Shown here: positions 49,497 through 58,507 of the stretch, one piece after another | How the letters are laid out: the number at the start of each line of letters is the position of its first letter | Numbering within the stretch: position 1 is the stretch's first letter | Assembly (NCBI GenBank): GCA_035760645.1 | Contig: DASTSO010000106.1 | Coordinates: 1 to 64,000, forward strand | DNA from: DASSTY01 sp035760645 | GTDB taxonomy: Bacteria > Gemmatimonadota > Gemmatimonadetes > Gemmatimonadales > GWC2-71-9 | Direction of reading: 5' to 3' | Length of the DNA stretch: 64,000 bases | Program-made: the position numbers and the translations under genes | Notes under the pieces: generated by a model | Told to the model about the DNA's origin: nothing | The model's database searches: none | The model's input: the letters and a program-made list of their open reading frames with translations, nothing else

Positions 49497-50677
49497 GCGC
49501 CACGAACACCGCGCCTGCGGGCGAGCGCGCACGCTACGACGTCGCCGCGCTGCGCCGGGCGGAGTTTCCCTGGGCCGACGCGGGCACCGTCTATCTCAAC
49601 CACGCGAGCACCGGGCCGATCCCCGAGCGCACGCGGCGGGCGGTGGACGAGTTCAACGCGCTGCGCGCCCGGCCGTTCGAGCTGCCCGATACGCGCCTCT
49701 TCGCCATCTTCGACGAGAGCCGGCGGCGCGTCGCGCGGCTCCTGAACGCCGACGTCGAGGAGATCGCGCTCGCCACCAACACGAGCTGGGGCCTCAACGT
49801 GGCCGCCGCGGCGCTGCCGCTCGAGGCGGGCGACGTCGTCGTGGTGAGCGACCGCGAGTTCCCGGCGAACGTCTATCCGTGGATGCGGCTCCGGGAGCGG
49901 GGCGTGCGCCTCGAGCTCGCCCCCACGACCGACGAAGGGTGGCCCGACGAGGACTACCTGCTCGAGCGCGCCGGCGATCCGCGCGTGAAGTGTCTGGCCG
50001 TCTCCCTCACGCAGTTCAGCAACGGCTACACCGTGGACCTCGCCCGCCTCTCGGCGGCCACCCGCGCGAGCGGCGCCTTCCTCGTCGTGGACGCCATCCA
50101 GGGCGTGGGCCAGCTCCCGGTGGACGTGAAGGCGACGCCGGTGGACGTGCTCTCGTGCGGGGCGCAGAAGTGGCTCCTCTCGCCCTGGGGCGCGGGCTTC
50201 ACCTACGTGCGGCGCGAGCTCGTCGCGCGCCTCGCGCCGCCGCTCGTGAGCTGGATGGCGTTCGCCGGGACCGACGACTTCAGCCGGCTCGTGCAGTACG
50301 ACGACACCTTCCGCCCCGACGCGCGGCGCTTCGAGTTCATCACGCTGCCCTACCAGGACTTCGTCGGGATGAACGCCTCGCTCGCGCTCCTCGACGAGCT
50401 CGGCATCGGGGCGATCCGCGACCACCTGCGCACCCTCGCCGCCCCGCTCCTCGCCTGGGCCGAGCGCCGCGGCGTGCGCGTCACCTCGCCGACGGGGGCG
50501 CACGCCTCGGCGATCACCTGCCTCGCGCCCCCCGATGCCACCGCCGTTCATGCGCGCCTGCGCGAGCAGGGCATCGTCACCAGCCTCCGGGAGGGCGCCA
50601 TCCGCCTCAGCCCGCACGCGTACAACACGCCTCGGGAGATGGAACGGGTGGTGGAGGTGCTGGAGGGGGCGGTCTAG
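49493..50677 (+). CDS. Class V aminotransferase (cysteine desulfurase/isopenicillin epimerase-like)
   Basis: This is a PLP-dependent fold-type I enzyme of 394 aa. The N-terminal YLNHASTGPIPERT is typical of class V members. The cofactor region NTSWGLNVAAAAL and VVDAIQGVGQLPVDV precede the Schiff-base lysine in SCGAQKWLLSPWGAGF. The catalytic cysteine loop of SufS/NifS is not evident, so desulfurase activity is uncertain; epimerase, lyase or aminotransferase roles are possible. The GTG overlaps the small basic protein's stop. The gene ends at the TAG supplied by family B repeat copy 2. Confidence 0.85.
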   Translation: MSATNTAPAGERARYDVAALRRAEFPWADAGTVYLNHASTGPIPERTRRAVDEFNALRARPFELPDTRLFAIFDESRRRVARLLNADVEEIALATNTSWGLNVAAAALPLEAGDVVVVSDREFPANVYPWMRLRERGVRLELAPTTDEGWPDEDYLLERAGDPRVKCLAVSLTQFSNGYTVDLARLSAATRASGAFLVVDAIQGVGQLPVDVKATPVDVLSCGAQKWLLSPWGAGFTYVRRELVARLAPPLVSWMAFAGTDDFSRLVQYDDTFRPDARRFEFITLPYQDFVGMNASLALLDELGIGAIRDHLRTLAAPLLAWAERRGVRVTSPTGAHASAITCLAPPDATAVHARLREQGIVTSLREGAIRLSPHAYNTPREMERVVEVLEGAV

Positions 50678-50794
50678 GCGGGACGGCGGGACGGCGGGAC
50701 ACTCATCTAACGCACGAGCCTCCGGTGGGGTCACCGGAGGCTCGTACCGCATCGGGACCTCCCGCGGTCCTGCCGCTCCCGCCGTCCCGCCCTA
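50675..50794. repeat. Family B GGCGGGAC interspersed repeat, copy 2
   Basis: Three GGCGGGAC units (from 50678) and an inverted CCCGCCGTCCCGCC end (to 50791) flank a hairpin core CGAGCCTCCGGTG-GGGT-CACCGGAGGCTCG. It aligns with the reverse complement of copy 1. TAG at 50675-50677 stops the aminotransferase and CTA at 50792-50794 is the tyrS stop, so the element exactly fills the space between two convergent genes and could terminate both. Confidence 0.85.
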
Positions 50795-52081
50795 CTCGAC
50801 GACCAGCATCGCGTAGTTCTTCTTCCCCTTCCGCAGCAGCACGAACCGGCCGTCGCGCAGATCGTCGCCGGTGAGGCGGCGGGTGGGGTCGGTGACGGGG
50901 GCGTCGTTGACGGAGAAGCCCTTCTGCTCGATGCCGCGGCGGGCGTCGCCCTTGGAGCTGGCGAGGCCGGCGCGCACGAGCGCGTCCACCACGGGGAGCC
51001 CGGCCGCGAGCTCGGCGCGCTGGGCGGCGACGTTGGGCATCGCCGAGGCGAGGGCGGCGTAGTCGAGCGCGCCGTCCGGCGCGGCCGCGACGGAGGCGCC
51101 GCCGAAGATCGCCGCGCTCGCCGCCGCCGCCTTGTCCGCTTCGGCGGCGCCGTGCACCTGCTTCGTCACCTCCCAGGCGAGGAGCCGCTGGGCGCGGCGC
51201 TGCTCGGGCGCCGGGGCGTGCTCCCGCATCGCCTCGGCGATCGCGTCGAGGTCGAGGAAGGTGAAGAAGCGGAGATAGCGCTCGACGTCGGCGTCCTCGG
51301 TGTTCACCCAGAACTGGTAGAACTGGTAGGGGCTCGTCCGCTCGGGGTCGAGCCAGACGCTGCCGCTCTCGGTCTTGCCGAACTTGGATCCGCTGGCCGT
51401 GGTGAGGAGCGGCAGGGCGAGGCCGTGGGCGCGCGCACCCTCGCGCCGGCCGATCAGCTCGATCCCCGCCGTGATGTTCCCCCACTGATCGCTGCCGCCG
51501 AGCTGGAGCTCGCAGCGCTCGGTGCGGAAGAGGTGCCAGAAGTCGTAGGCCTGGATCAGCATGTAGGTGAACTCGGTGAACGAGATCCCGGTCTCCATCC
51601 GGGTCTTCACCGACTCCTTCTGGAGCATGTAGTTCACCGTGAAGTGCTTGCCGGTGTCGCGCAGGAACTCGAGCAGATGCAGCTCCCTCAGCCACTCCGC
51701 GTTGTTCCGCATCCGCGCGGCGCCCGGCGCGCCCCGGCCGGGCGCGTCCTCGAAGTGCAGGAACCGGGCGAGCTGGCCCTGGATCGCGCCGACGTTGGCG
51801 TCGATCGCCTCGACGGACAGGATCGGCCGCTCGGTCCGCTTGCCGCTCGGGTCGCCCACCATGCCGGTGCCGCCGCCCACCAGCACGATCGGGGTGCCGC
51901 CGAGCCGCTGGAGCCAGGCGAGTCCCATCACGGGGATCAGGTGGCCGACGTGGAGCGAGGGCCCGGTGGGGTCGAAGCCGGCATAGGCCGTCACCGGCCC
52001 GGCCGCGAGCCGCTCGGCGAGCCCCGGGGTGGCGTCGTGGACGAAGCCGCGGGCAGTGAGGATCTGGAGGAGGTCGCTCAT
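50792..52081 (-). CDS. tyrS: Tyrosyl-tRNA synthetase
   Basis: This is a class I aminoacyl-tRNA synthetase charging tRNA-Tyr (429 aa). AYAGFDPTGPSLHVGHLIPV holds the HIGH-type motif HVGH. NYMLQKESV, QAYDFWHLF and LQLGGSDQWGNI form the tyrosine pocket. The KMSKS loop is KFGKTESG, the usual form in this TyrRS subgroup. An S4 RNA-binding domain closes the protein (SSKGDARRGIEQKGFSVND). The ATG at 52081 is preferred over a TTG nine bases upstream. It is convergent with the aminotransferase across a family B repeat. Confidence 0.96.
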   Translation of the reverse strand: MSDLLQILTARGFVHDATPGLAERLAAGPVTAYAGFDPTGPSLHVGHLIPVMGLAWLQRLGGTPIVLVGGGTGMVGDPSGKRTERPILSVEAIDANVGAIQGQLARFLHFEDAPGRGAPGAARMRNNAEWLRELHLLEFLRDTGKHFTVNYMLQKESVKTRMETGISFTEFTYMLIQAYDFWHLFRTERCELQLGGSDQWGNITAGIELIGRREGARAHGLALPLLTTASGSKFGKTESGSVWLDPERTSPYQFYQFWVNTEDADVERYLRFFTFLDLDAIAEAMREHAPAPEQRRAQRLLAWEVTKQVHGAAEADKAAAASAAIFGGASVAAAPDGALDYAALASAMPNVAAQRAELAAGLPVVDALVRAGLASSKGDARRGIEQKGFSVNDAPVTDPTRRLTGDDLRDGRFVLLRKGKKNYAMLVVE

Positions 52082-52093
52082 AGGTGGCAAGAA

Positions 52094-52135
52094 ACTAGGC
52101 GGGACGGGGGGACGGCGGGAGAGGCGGACGGCGGC
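52094..52135. repeat. Partial family B repeat upstream of tyrS
   Basis: The sequence starts TAGGCGGGACGG, as the complete copies do, and continues with degenerate GGCGGGA and GGCGGAC units, but lacks the hairpin core and inverted end. It lies between the divergent tyrS and penicillin-binding protein genes. Confidence 0.55.
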
Positions 52136-52181
52136 GGAACCCGCCGCTGGCTCGGGGATGTTCCGCTAGGTACCTTAACCG

Positions 52182-54476
52182 GTGACTATGCCCTCTCGAT
52201 TCTCCTCCCGGACCCGGACGCCGAAGGCGCCGCGCCCGAAGAAGTCCCGCTCGCCCTGGGTGCGGCGGCTGCTCGTCGCCGTCCTCGCCCTCGTGGCGCT
52301 GGGCCTCGGCGGGCTCGCCGCCGCCTGGTACAGCGTCTGCGCCGGCGACAGCTGCCCCGCCATCGCGGGGCTCGACGAGTACGACCCCGACCAGGCCTCG
52401 AAGGTGTACGCCGCCGACGGCCGGCTCATCACCGATCTGGGGCTCCAGCGCCGCACCGTGGTGCCGCTCCAGGAGATGGCTCCGGCGGTCAAGGCCGCGT
52501 TCATCGCCACCGAAGACAAGCGCTTCTACGAGCACCACGGGATCGACTGGGTGCGGGCCTTCGGCGCGGTGAAGAACCGGCTGCTGAAGGGCCGGCTCGA
52601 GGGCTTCTCGACGATCACGATGCAGCTCGCCGGGAATCTCTGGCCGGAGGACATCAACCGGCGCGACCGCTCGCTGCGGCGGAAGCTGAAGGAGATGTAC
52701 GTCGCCTCGGAGATCGAGCGGAAGTACTCGAAGGACAAGATCCTCGAGCTCTACCTCAACCAGATCAACCTCGGCAACCGCGCCTTCGGCGTGGAGGCCG
52801 CGAGCCAGCGCTACTTCGGCAAGTCGGTGCGGGCGCTCAACGTGGCGGAGGCCGCCACGCTCGCCGCGCTCCCCAAGGCGCCCGAGCGCTACAATCCGCG
52901 CAAGCATCCGAACTATGCGGTGATGCGCCGCAACGTCGTCCTCGGGCTGCTGCGCGACGACGGCAAGCTGAGCGCGGCGGAGGCGGAGAAGTGGAAGGCC
53001 TTTCCGCTCCTCCTCTCCTCGCGCGACGACTTCAGCTCCGTGGCGCAGTACTTCGTGGAGTACGTGCGCCAGCAGCTCGACCAGAAGTTCGGCCGCGACC
53101 TCTACACCAAGGGCTACCGGGTCTACACCACGCTCGACCTCGACATGCAGCAGACGGCCGAGCGGGCGCTGGAGACCCAGCTCGAGGCGATCGAGAGCGG
53201 GACGAAGTACGGGCCGTTCCCCCACAAGAGCTATCGCCAGATCCAGGACGCGCGGGCCGACGCGGGCGAGGAGGACGGGGGCGCGGCGCTGACGCCCTAC
53301 CTCCAGGGCCTCCTGGTGACGCTCGAGGCGAAGACCGGCTACATCCGCGCGCTGGTGGGCGGGCGCGACTTCGACGACAGCAAGTTCAACCGCGCCACCC
53401 AGTCGCGCCGGCAGCCGGGCTCGACGTTCAAGCCGCTCGTCTACTCGGCGGCGCTGCGGGCCGGCTACCCGCTCTCGACGATCGAGGTGGACAGCCCGCT
53501 CGTCGTCGAGGCGCCGGGCCAGGCGCCGTGGACGCCGAAGAACTTCGACGCCAAGTTCGACGGGCCGCACACGCTGCGCCACAGCCTCATGTGGTCGCGC
53601 AACGTGCCCACGATCAAGCTCGGCATGCAGCTCGGCGAGCCGGCCGTCATCGAGGAGGCGCGGCGCTACGGCCTCACGACGCCGATCAGCCCGGTGCCGT
53701 CGATCCACATCGGCGCCGCCGACGTGATCCCGCTCGAGATGATCTCCGCCTACACCGCCTTCGCCAACCTGGGCGAGCGCAGCGTGCCGACGGCCATTCT
53801 CCGGGTCGAGGACCGCAAGGGCAACATCGTCTGGCAGCCCTCGGTGCAGCTGCAGCCGGTGATGTCGCCCGAACAGGCGTGGCTGATGAACAGCGTGCTG
53901 CAGGACGTGGTGCGCTCGGGGACCGCCTCGGGCGCCGTGGGGCGGTACTTCCCGCTGGTGCCGATCGGCGGCAAGACGGGCACGACCAACGACGGCTTCG
54001 ACGTCTGGTTCATCGGCTACACGCCGGAGCTCGTGACCGGCGTGTGGATGGGCTTCGACCAGCCGCAGAAGATCAAGGGCAACGCCCAGGGCGGCATCCT
54101 CGCGGCCCCCGCCTGGACGGCGATGATGCGGGAGGTCTACGATCGCCGGCCCAACCCCGCGCCGTGGCCGCGGCCCGAGGCGCTCACCTTCGCCGAGATC
54201 GACCAGACGACGGGCTACAAGGCGACGCCCTTCTGCCCGCGCGAGGTGCACTACATCGAGTCGTTCATTCCGGGCACCGAGCCGGTGGCGTTCTGCCCCG
54301 TGCACTCGCCCTTCGGCGTGATGGGCGGTACCTCGGTTCCGGGCCAGCCGGGCGCCGCGGGGGCGCTGCCCGGGGCGCTGCCCGGCATGCCTGCCGGCGT
54401 GACCGGCCAGGCCAGCGCCGGCGCCGCGACGCCGCCGCAGGCGCAGCCGCCCGCGCCCGCGGGTGCGCCCCGCTGA
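52182..54476 (+). CDS. Class A penicillin-binding protein (transglycosylase/transpeptidase)
   Basis: This is a bifunctional peptidoglycan synthase, about 764 aa. A basic cytoplasmic tail is followed by one membrane helix (LLVAVLALVALGLGGLAAAW). The GT51 domain has the catalytic Glu in ATEDKRFYEHHGID and STITMQLAGN, then RKLKEMYVASEIERKYSKDKILELYLN. The transpeptidase has SxxK in PGSTFKPLVYSAA, SRN in WSRNVPT, and KTG in GGKTGTTNDGFD. The C-terminal Ala/Pro/Gly tail is low-complexity. Two nearby cysteines (CAGDSC) follow the helix and two more lie near the end, possibly disulfide-bonded. Start GTG 52182 or ATG 52188. Confidence 0.94.
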   Translation: MTMPSRFSSRTRTPKAPRPKKSRSPWVRRLLVAVLALVALGLGGLAAAWYSVCAGDSCPAIAGLDEYDPDQASKVYAADGRLITDLGLQRRTVVPLQEMAPAVKAAFIATEDKRFYEHHGIDWVRAFGAVKNRLLKGRLEGFSTITMQLAGNLWPEDINRRDRSLRRKLKEMYVASEIERKYSKDKILELYLNQINLGNRAFGVEAASQRYFGKSVRALNVAEAATLAALPKAPERYNPRKHPNYAVMRRNVVLGLLRDDGKLSAAEAEKWKAFPLLLSSRDDFSSVAQYFVEYVRQQLDQKFGRDLYTKGYRVYTTLDLDMQQTAERALETQLEAIESGTKYGPFPHKSYRQIQDARADAGEEDGGAALTPYLQGLLVTLEAKTGYIRALVGGRDFDDSKFNRATQSRRQPGSTFKPLVYSAALRAGYPLSTIEVDSPLVVEAPGQAPWTPKNFDAKFDGPHTLRHSLMWSRNVPTIKLGMQLGEPAVIEEARRYGLTTPISPVPSIHIGAADVIPLEMISAYTAFANLGERSVPTAILRVEDRKGNIVWQPSVQLQPVMSPEQAWLMNSVLQDVVRSGTASGAVGRYFPLVPIGGKTGTTNDGFDVWFIGYTPELVTGVWMGFDQPQKIKGNAQGGILAAPAWTAMMREVYDRRPNPAPWPRPEALTFAEIDQTTGYKATPFCPREVHYIESFIPGTEPVAFCPVHSPFGVMGGTSVPGQPGAAGALPGALPGMPAGVTGQASAGAATPPQAQPPAPAGAPR

Positions 54477-54510
54477 GCCCCGCCCGAGGCCGACGCTGAG
54501 CCGCGCCGCC

Positions 54511-55776
54511 GTGCCTACGCTCCTGACCGCCGACTGGGTGCTCCCGGTCGGCGGTTCGCCGTTGCGGGACGGCGGGGTGCTCCTGGGCGCCGACGGGCGG
54601 ATCGCCGCGGTCGGGCCGGCGCGCGAGCTCGCCACGCGCGGCGCCCGGGACGAGCACCACCCGGGCGCGGCGCTGGTGCCGGGGCTCGTCAACGCGCACA
54701 CCCATCTCGAACTCACCGGACTCGGGGGCCAGGTGGAAGAGGACGACTTCGTTCACTGGCTCCGCCGCCTCATCGAGCTGAAGCGCGCGCGCAGCTACGC
54801 GGACTTTCTCGCCGCGGCGCGCCGGGGGCTCGCCGACTGCTTCGCGAGCGGCGTGACGACCGTGGCCGACTGCGGCGACTCGGGCGCCGTGATCGAGGCT
54901 CTCGCCGACGGGGGCGGGCGGGGAATCTACTACCACGAGGTCTTCGGCCCGCATCCGGAGCAGGTCGAGGCCAGCATGACGGGGCTGCGTGCGCGCGTCG
55001 CCGAGCTGCGGCGGTTCGAGGACGCCGAGGGCCGTGTGCGGCTCGGTGTCTCGCCGCACGCGCCCTACTCGGTGAGCGGCCCGCTCTACGCCGCGGCAGC
55101 AGCGTGGGCGCGTGCGGAAGGGCTCCCGCTCGCCGTGCACATCGCCGAGTCGCCGGCGGAGCGCGCGCTCCTCGCCGACGGCACCGGCGGCTTCGCCGAG
55201 ATGTGGCAGCGGCGCGGGATCCCGCTGCTGCCGCCCTGCGCCGGGGCGGCGCGCACGCCCGTCGCCTGGTTGGAGGCGCACGGCGTGCTCGGGCCCGACG
55301 CGCTCTGCATCCACGTCGTGCAGGCCGACGCGGGCGACATCGGGCGCCTGCGCGCGCACGACGCGCCCGTCGCCCACTGTCCGCTCTCGAATCGGCGCCA
55401 CGGGCACGGCCGCGCGCCGCTCGCCGCGCTCCGCGGCGCGGGGCTCCGGGTCGGGCTCGGCACCGATTCGGTCGCGAGCGTCGGCACGCTCGACCTCTTC
55501 GCCGAGGCGCGGGCGGCGCGCGCGCTCGCCGGGCTCGACGCCGAGGCGGCGCTCGCCCTCCTCACCGTGGAGGGCGCCCGCGCCCTCGGCCTCGCGGACG
55601 AGATCGGCACCCTCGCGCCGGGCCGCTGGGGCGACGTCGCGGCCATCGCGCTGCCCGCCGCCTGCGCCGGCCCGGAGGCGACCGGCCACGACGCGATCGA
55701 GGCGGTGCTCGCCGCCGCCCCCGGCGACGTGCGCGCCACCTGGGTCGCGGGGCGGCCGGTGTATCGCGCCGCATGA
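54511..55776 (+). CDS. Amidohydrolase (cytosine deaminase/aminofutalosine deaminase-like)
   Basis: This is a metal-dependent hydrolase of 421 aa in the ATZ/TRZ-MtaD branch. It has the HxH metal site in NAHTHLELTGL, VSPHAPYSVSG, the third metal His in VHIAESPAE, the histidine segment PVAHCPLSNRRHG, and the final metal Asp in GLGTDSVAS. LTVEGARALGLADEIGTLAPG closes the barrel. Such enzymes deaminate purine derivatives or aminodeoxyfutalosine in the menaquinone pathway; the substrate is not settled here. A GTG at 54463, overlapping the PBP gene, would add 16 residues not seen in relatives. Confidence 0.87.
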   Translation: MPTLLTADWVLPVGGSPLRDGGVLLGADGRIAAVGPARELATRGARDEHHPGAALVPGLVNAHTHLELTGLGGQVEEDDFVHWLRRLIELKRARSYADFLAAARRGLADCFASGVTTVADCGDSGAVIEALADGGGRGIYYHEVFGPHPEQVEASMTGLRARVAELRRFEDAEGRVRLGVSPHAPYSVSGPLYAAAAAWARAEGLPLAVHIAESPAERALLADGTGGFAEMWQRRGIPLLPPCAGAARTPVAWLEAHGVLGPDALCIHVVQADAGDIGRLRAHDAPVAHCPLSNRRHGHGRAPLAALRGAGLRVGLGTDSVASVGTLDLFAEARAARALAGLDAEAALALLTVEGARALGLADEIGTLAPGRWGDVAAIALPAACAGPEATGHDAIEAVLAAAPGDVRATWVAGRPVYRAA

Positions 55777-55792
55777 CGGTTCGCGCGGCGGG

Positions 55793-55798
55793 TATATT
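55793..55798 (+). promoter_or_regulatory. -10 box of argR (leaderless transcript predicted)
   Basis: TATATT ends 6 bases before the argR ATG. Transcription would begin at or within a base or two of the ATG, leaving no room for a ribosome-binding site. No good -35 hexamer is visible. Confidence 0.45.
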
Positions 55799-55804
55799 GC
55801 CCGC

Positions 55805-56296
55805 ATGAAGCCCACCCGCCAGGCCGCCATCCTGCGCCTCGTGCGCGACCAGCGGCTCGCCAATCAGGAGGCGCTGCGCCAGGCGCTCGCCGCCGAGGGG
55901 ATCGAGGTCACGCAGGCCACGCTCTCCCGCGACCTGCGCGAGCTGGGGGTCGTGAAGCAGGGCGAGGGTGCCGCGTCCTACTATGCGGCGCCGAGCGCCC
56001 CGCCGCCGGGCCCCGACCTGAGCGGCGTGCTGCCGGCGCTCCTCCTGGGCGTGGACGGGGTGGGCCCGCTCCTGGTGCTCCGCACGGCGCGCGGCACCGC
56101 CGCGGCCGTCGCCGCGGCGCTCGGGCAGGGCGGGTTCGAGGAGGTCCTCGGTGCCATTCCGCACGACGACACCGTGCTCGTCGTCACGCGGACACCGAAG
56201 GCGCGGGAGTCGCTGGGCGAGCGGCTCGAGCAACTGGCGCGCGGCGGCAGGCTCGACGGCGCGCGCGGCCTTGCCGCTCCCCGGACGCCGGGTTAG
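55805..56296 (+). CDS. argR: Arginine repressor ArgR
   Basis: This is a transcription factor sensing arginine (163 aa). The N-terminal winged helix, RQAAILRLVRDQRLANQEAL through VTQATLSRDLRELGVVK, matches ArgR. The C-terminal hexamerisation and arginine-binding domain has LVLRTARGTAAAVAAAL and the GAIPHDDTVLVVT motif, with the arginine-binding Asp pair near residue 119. No arginine biosynthesis gene is adjacent. The gene lies 28 bases after the amidohydrolase but appears to have its own -10. Confidence 0.93.
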   Translation: MKPTRQAAILRLVRDQRLANQEALRQALAAEGIEVTQATLSRDLRELGVVKQGEGAASYYAAPSAPPPGPDLSGVLPALLLGVDGVGPLLVLRTARGTAAAVAAALGQGGFEEVLGAIPHDDTVLVVTRTPKARESLGERLEQLARGGRLDGARGLAAPRTPG

Positions 56297-56366
56297 CCTA
56301 CGAAGAGCGCCGATTCCACAATCGGAACGATGCGGTGAATCGCCCACGCGGGTCGGGAGAAACGCG

Positions 56367-56918
56367 ATGCGATGTCTGGCCTTGAATGCGTCCTTCGAGC
56401 CGTTGACGATGGTCCCGGTTCGGCGAGCGCTGCGTCTCGTGATCGAAGGCAAAGCCGAGATCGTCGAGGCGGAGGGCGAGGATCTCATACGCAGTGAACG
56501 GATCGCCCTCCCCAAGCCCGCCATCATCCGCCTCGTCAAGTTCGTCCACGTCCCGCGTCGTTTCCGCCGGCAGGTCACCAACACCTTCCTCTTCGCGCGC
56601 GACGACTACCGCTGCCAGTACTGCCATCGCGTGCAGGCGGAGCTGAAGCCGCGCGAGTGCCTCACGCGCGACCATCTCATTCCGATCTCGCGCGGCGGCG
56701 GCAACGAGTGGACGAACGTCGTCACCGCCTGCAGCAGCTGCAACACCCGGAAGGGCAACCGGCTGCCGCACGAGTGCGGGATGCAGCCGCTCACCCCGCC
56801 GCACGAGCCGCACTTCGTGCACCTCTCCTGGGCCGTGCGCCGCCTGACGGCGACGCAGGCCAAGTACATCCGGCTGTTCTACGGCCCCGAGGCGCTGCGC
56901 GCTCTCGGCGGCCTGTGA
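56367..56918 (+). CDS. HNH endonuclease family protein
   Basis: This is a 183-aa protein of a widespread chromosomal HNH type. An N-terminal domain (RCLALNASFEPLTMVPVRRAL) precedes the zinc-binding HNH core, with CQYC, then TRDHLIPISRGGGNEWTNVVTAC and CSSC. The catalytic His is in RDHLIP and the Asn in NEWTNVV. The C-terminal part includes FVHLSWAVRRLTATQAKYIR. A GGGAGA site precedes the ATG. These proteins are not tied to mobile elements here; DNA repair is possible but undemonstrated. Its stop overlaps the flippase GTG. Confidence 0.88.
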   Translation: MRCLALNASFEPLTMVPVRRALRLVIEGKAEIVEAEGEDLIRSERIALPKPAIIRLVKFVHVPRRFRRQVTNTFLFARDDYRCQYCHRVQAELKPRECLTRDHLIPISRGGGNEWTNVVTACSSCNTRKGNRLPHECGMQPLTPPHEPHFVHLSWAVRRLTATQAKYIRLFYGPEALRALGGL

Positions 56919-58507
56919 CCCCGCTCGACCCCGCCCCCGCGTCCAGCGCCGCGTCCGTCCGGGAGCCCGCGCCTCCGGGCCCGCCGCCCGGCCACCTGAA
57001 GCGCCGCGCCCTCGACGGCTTTCTCTGGCTCTCGCTCGGCAACGGGCTGCGCGCCGTGCTCAAGGTGGCGGTGCTCGCCGTGCTCGCCCGGCTGCTCACG
57101 CCGGTGGACTTCGGCCTCGTGGCCGCGGCCGGCGTGGTGGTCTGGTTCTCGATGCTCTTCTCGAGCCTCGGCGTCGGCCCCGCGCTCGTCCAGCGGCAGG
57201 ACCTCGAGCCGCGCCACGTCGCGACCGGCCTCACCGCCTCGGCGCTCTTCGGCCTGCTCCTCGGGCTCGTCCTCGTCGCCGCCGCCCCGCTCCTCGCCGT
57301 GCTCTTCCGGATGCCCGGCCTCACGCCGGTGCTCCGGGGCATGGCGGTCGTCTTCCCGATCGCGGGCCTCTCGCTCGTGGGCGAGGCGCTCCTGCAGCGC
57401 GAGCTCCGGTTCGGCACCCTCGCCATGGCCGAGCTCGTGAGCTACGCCGTGGGCTACGGCGTCGTCGGCATCGGCGCGGCGCTCGCGGGGGCGGGGGTGT
57501 GGGCGCTCGTGGCGGCGGAGGTGGGGAAGGCGCTCATCAAGACGGTGCTCTACCTCGTCCTGCCCGCCGGGCGGGTACGCCCGCGCTTCGAGGTCGCCGC
57601 GTTCCGCGATCTCGTCGTCTTCGGCTCCGGCTACACCGCGAACGGGCTCAGCATCTACTTCGCCATGCAGGGCGACAGCTTCGTCGTCGGCCGCTACCTC
57701 GGGGCGGGGCCACTCGGCCTCTACGGGCGTGCCTACGAGCTGATGCTCGTCCCGTCGCAGGTGCTGGGGATGATGCTCGAGAAGATCCTCTTCCCCATGC
57801 TCGCCTCGGTGCAGGACGACGCCGCGCGGCTGCGGCTCGCCTACCGGCGCGGCACCGCGCTCGTCGCGCTGATCGTGCTGCCGCTGAGCGCGCTCACCGT
57901 GGTGCTCGCGCCCGAGATCGTCCGCGTGCTCCTGGGCCCGGGCTGGCGGGGGGCGGTGCCGGTGCTGCGGGTGCTCGCCGCGGCGATGTACCTGCGCGTG
58001 GGCTACATGCTGGGACACACGGTGGTGAACGCGACCGGTGCGGTGGTGCAGACGGCGTGGCGGAGCGCGCTGCACGCCGTGCTGGTCGTCGTCGGCGCGC
58101 TCGTGGGGCAGCGCTGGGGGCTCACGGGCGTGGCCGCGGGCGTCGTGGCCGCGATCACGGTCAATTTCGTGCTCGTGCTGCAGCTTGGGCGACGGGTGAC
58201 GGGCCTGGGCTGGGGCGCGCTCGCCGCCGCGCACCGGCACGCGCTGCTGCTCGCGCTCCTCGTGGGCGCCGAGGCCTGGGCGATCGCCCGGGTGCTCACC
58301 CCGCTCGCGGCGAGCGCCGCGCCGGCCGCGCTCACGCTCGTCGCGGCGGCCGCCGCGGCGCTCGTCACCACGCTGCTGCTCGTCCGGCTCCTGCCCGCCC
58401 GCGCCCTCGGCGACGACGGCCGCTGGCTGGTGCACACGCTCCTCACGAGCGCGCCCGCCCCGCTGCGGCCGCTGCTGCGCCGTCTGCGCACGCCCGACTG
58501 GACATGA
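56915..58507 (+). CDS. Polysaccharide flippase (Wzx/MATE-like, lipopolysaccharide O-unit exporter)
   Basis: This is an inner-membrane flippase of 530 aa with about 12-14 hydrophobic helices. The opening LKRRALDGFLWLSLGNGLRAVLK and ARLLTPVDFGLVAAAGVVVWF are characteristic of the WzxC/polysaccharide transport branch. LVQRQDLEPRHVATGL and GDSFVVGRYLGAGPLGLYGRAYELMLVP are further landmarks. It moves lipid-linked oligosaccharides across the membrane for surface glycan assembly. The GTG overlaps the HNH stop and its own stop overlaps the glycosyltransferase ATG, beginning the glycan locus. Confidence 0.9.
   Translation: MTPLDPAPASSAASVREPAPPGPPPGHLKRRALDGFLWLSLGNGLRAVLKVAVLAVLARLLTPVDFGLVAAAGVVVWFSMLFSSLGVGPALVQRQDLEPRHVATGLTASALFGLLLGLVLVAAAPLLAVLFRMPGLTPVLRGMAVVFPIAGLSLVGEALLQRELRFGTLAMAELVSYAVGYGVVGIGAALAGAGVWALVAAEVGKALIKTVLYLVLPAGRVRPRFEVAAFRDLVVFGSGYTANGLSIYFAMQGDSFVVGRYLGAGPLGLYGRAYELMLVPSQVLGMMLEKILFPMLASVQDDAARLRLAYRRGTALVALIVLPLSALTVVLAPEIVRVLLGPGWRGAVPVLRVLAAAMYLRVGYMLGHTVVNATGAVVQTAWRSALHAVLVVVGALVGQRWGLTGVAAGVVAAITVNFVLVLQLGRRVTGLGWGALAAAHRHALLLALLVGAEAWAIARVLTPLAASAAPAALTLVAAAAAALVTTLLLVRLLPARALGDDGRWLVHTLLTSAPAPLRPLLRRLRTPDWT

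Noticed and set aside
56310..56325. CCGATT-CCAC-AATCGG hairpin after argR as a terminator
   Set aside because: Only a 6-bp stem without a following T run; could equally be chance or an operator before the HNH gene.
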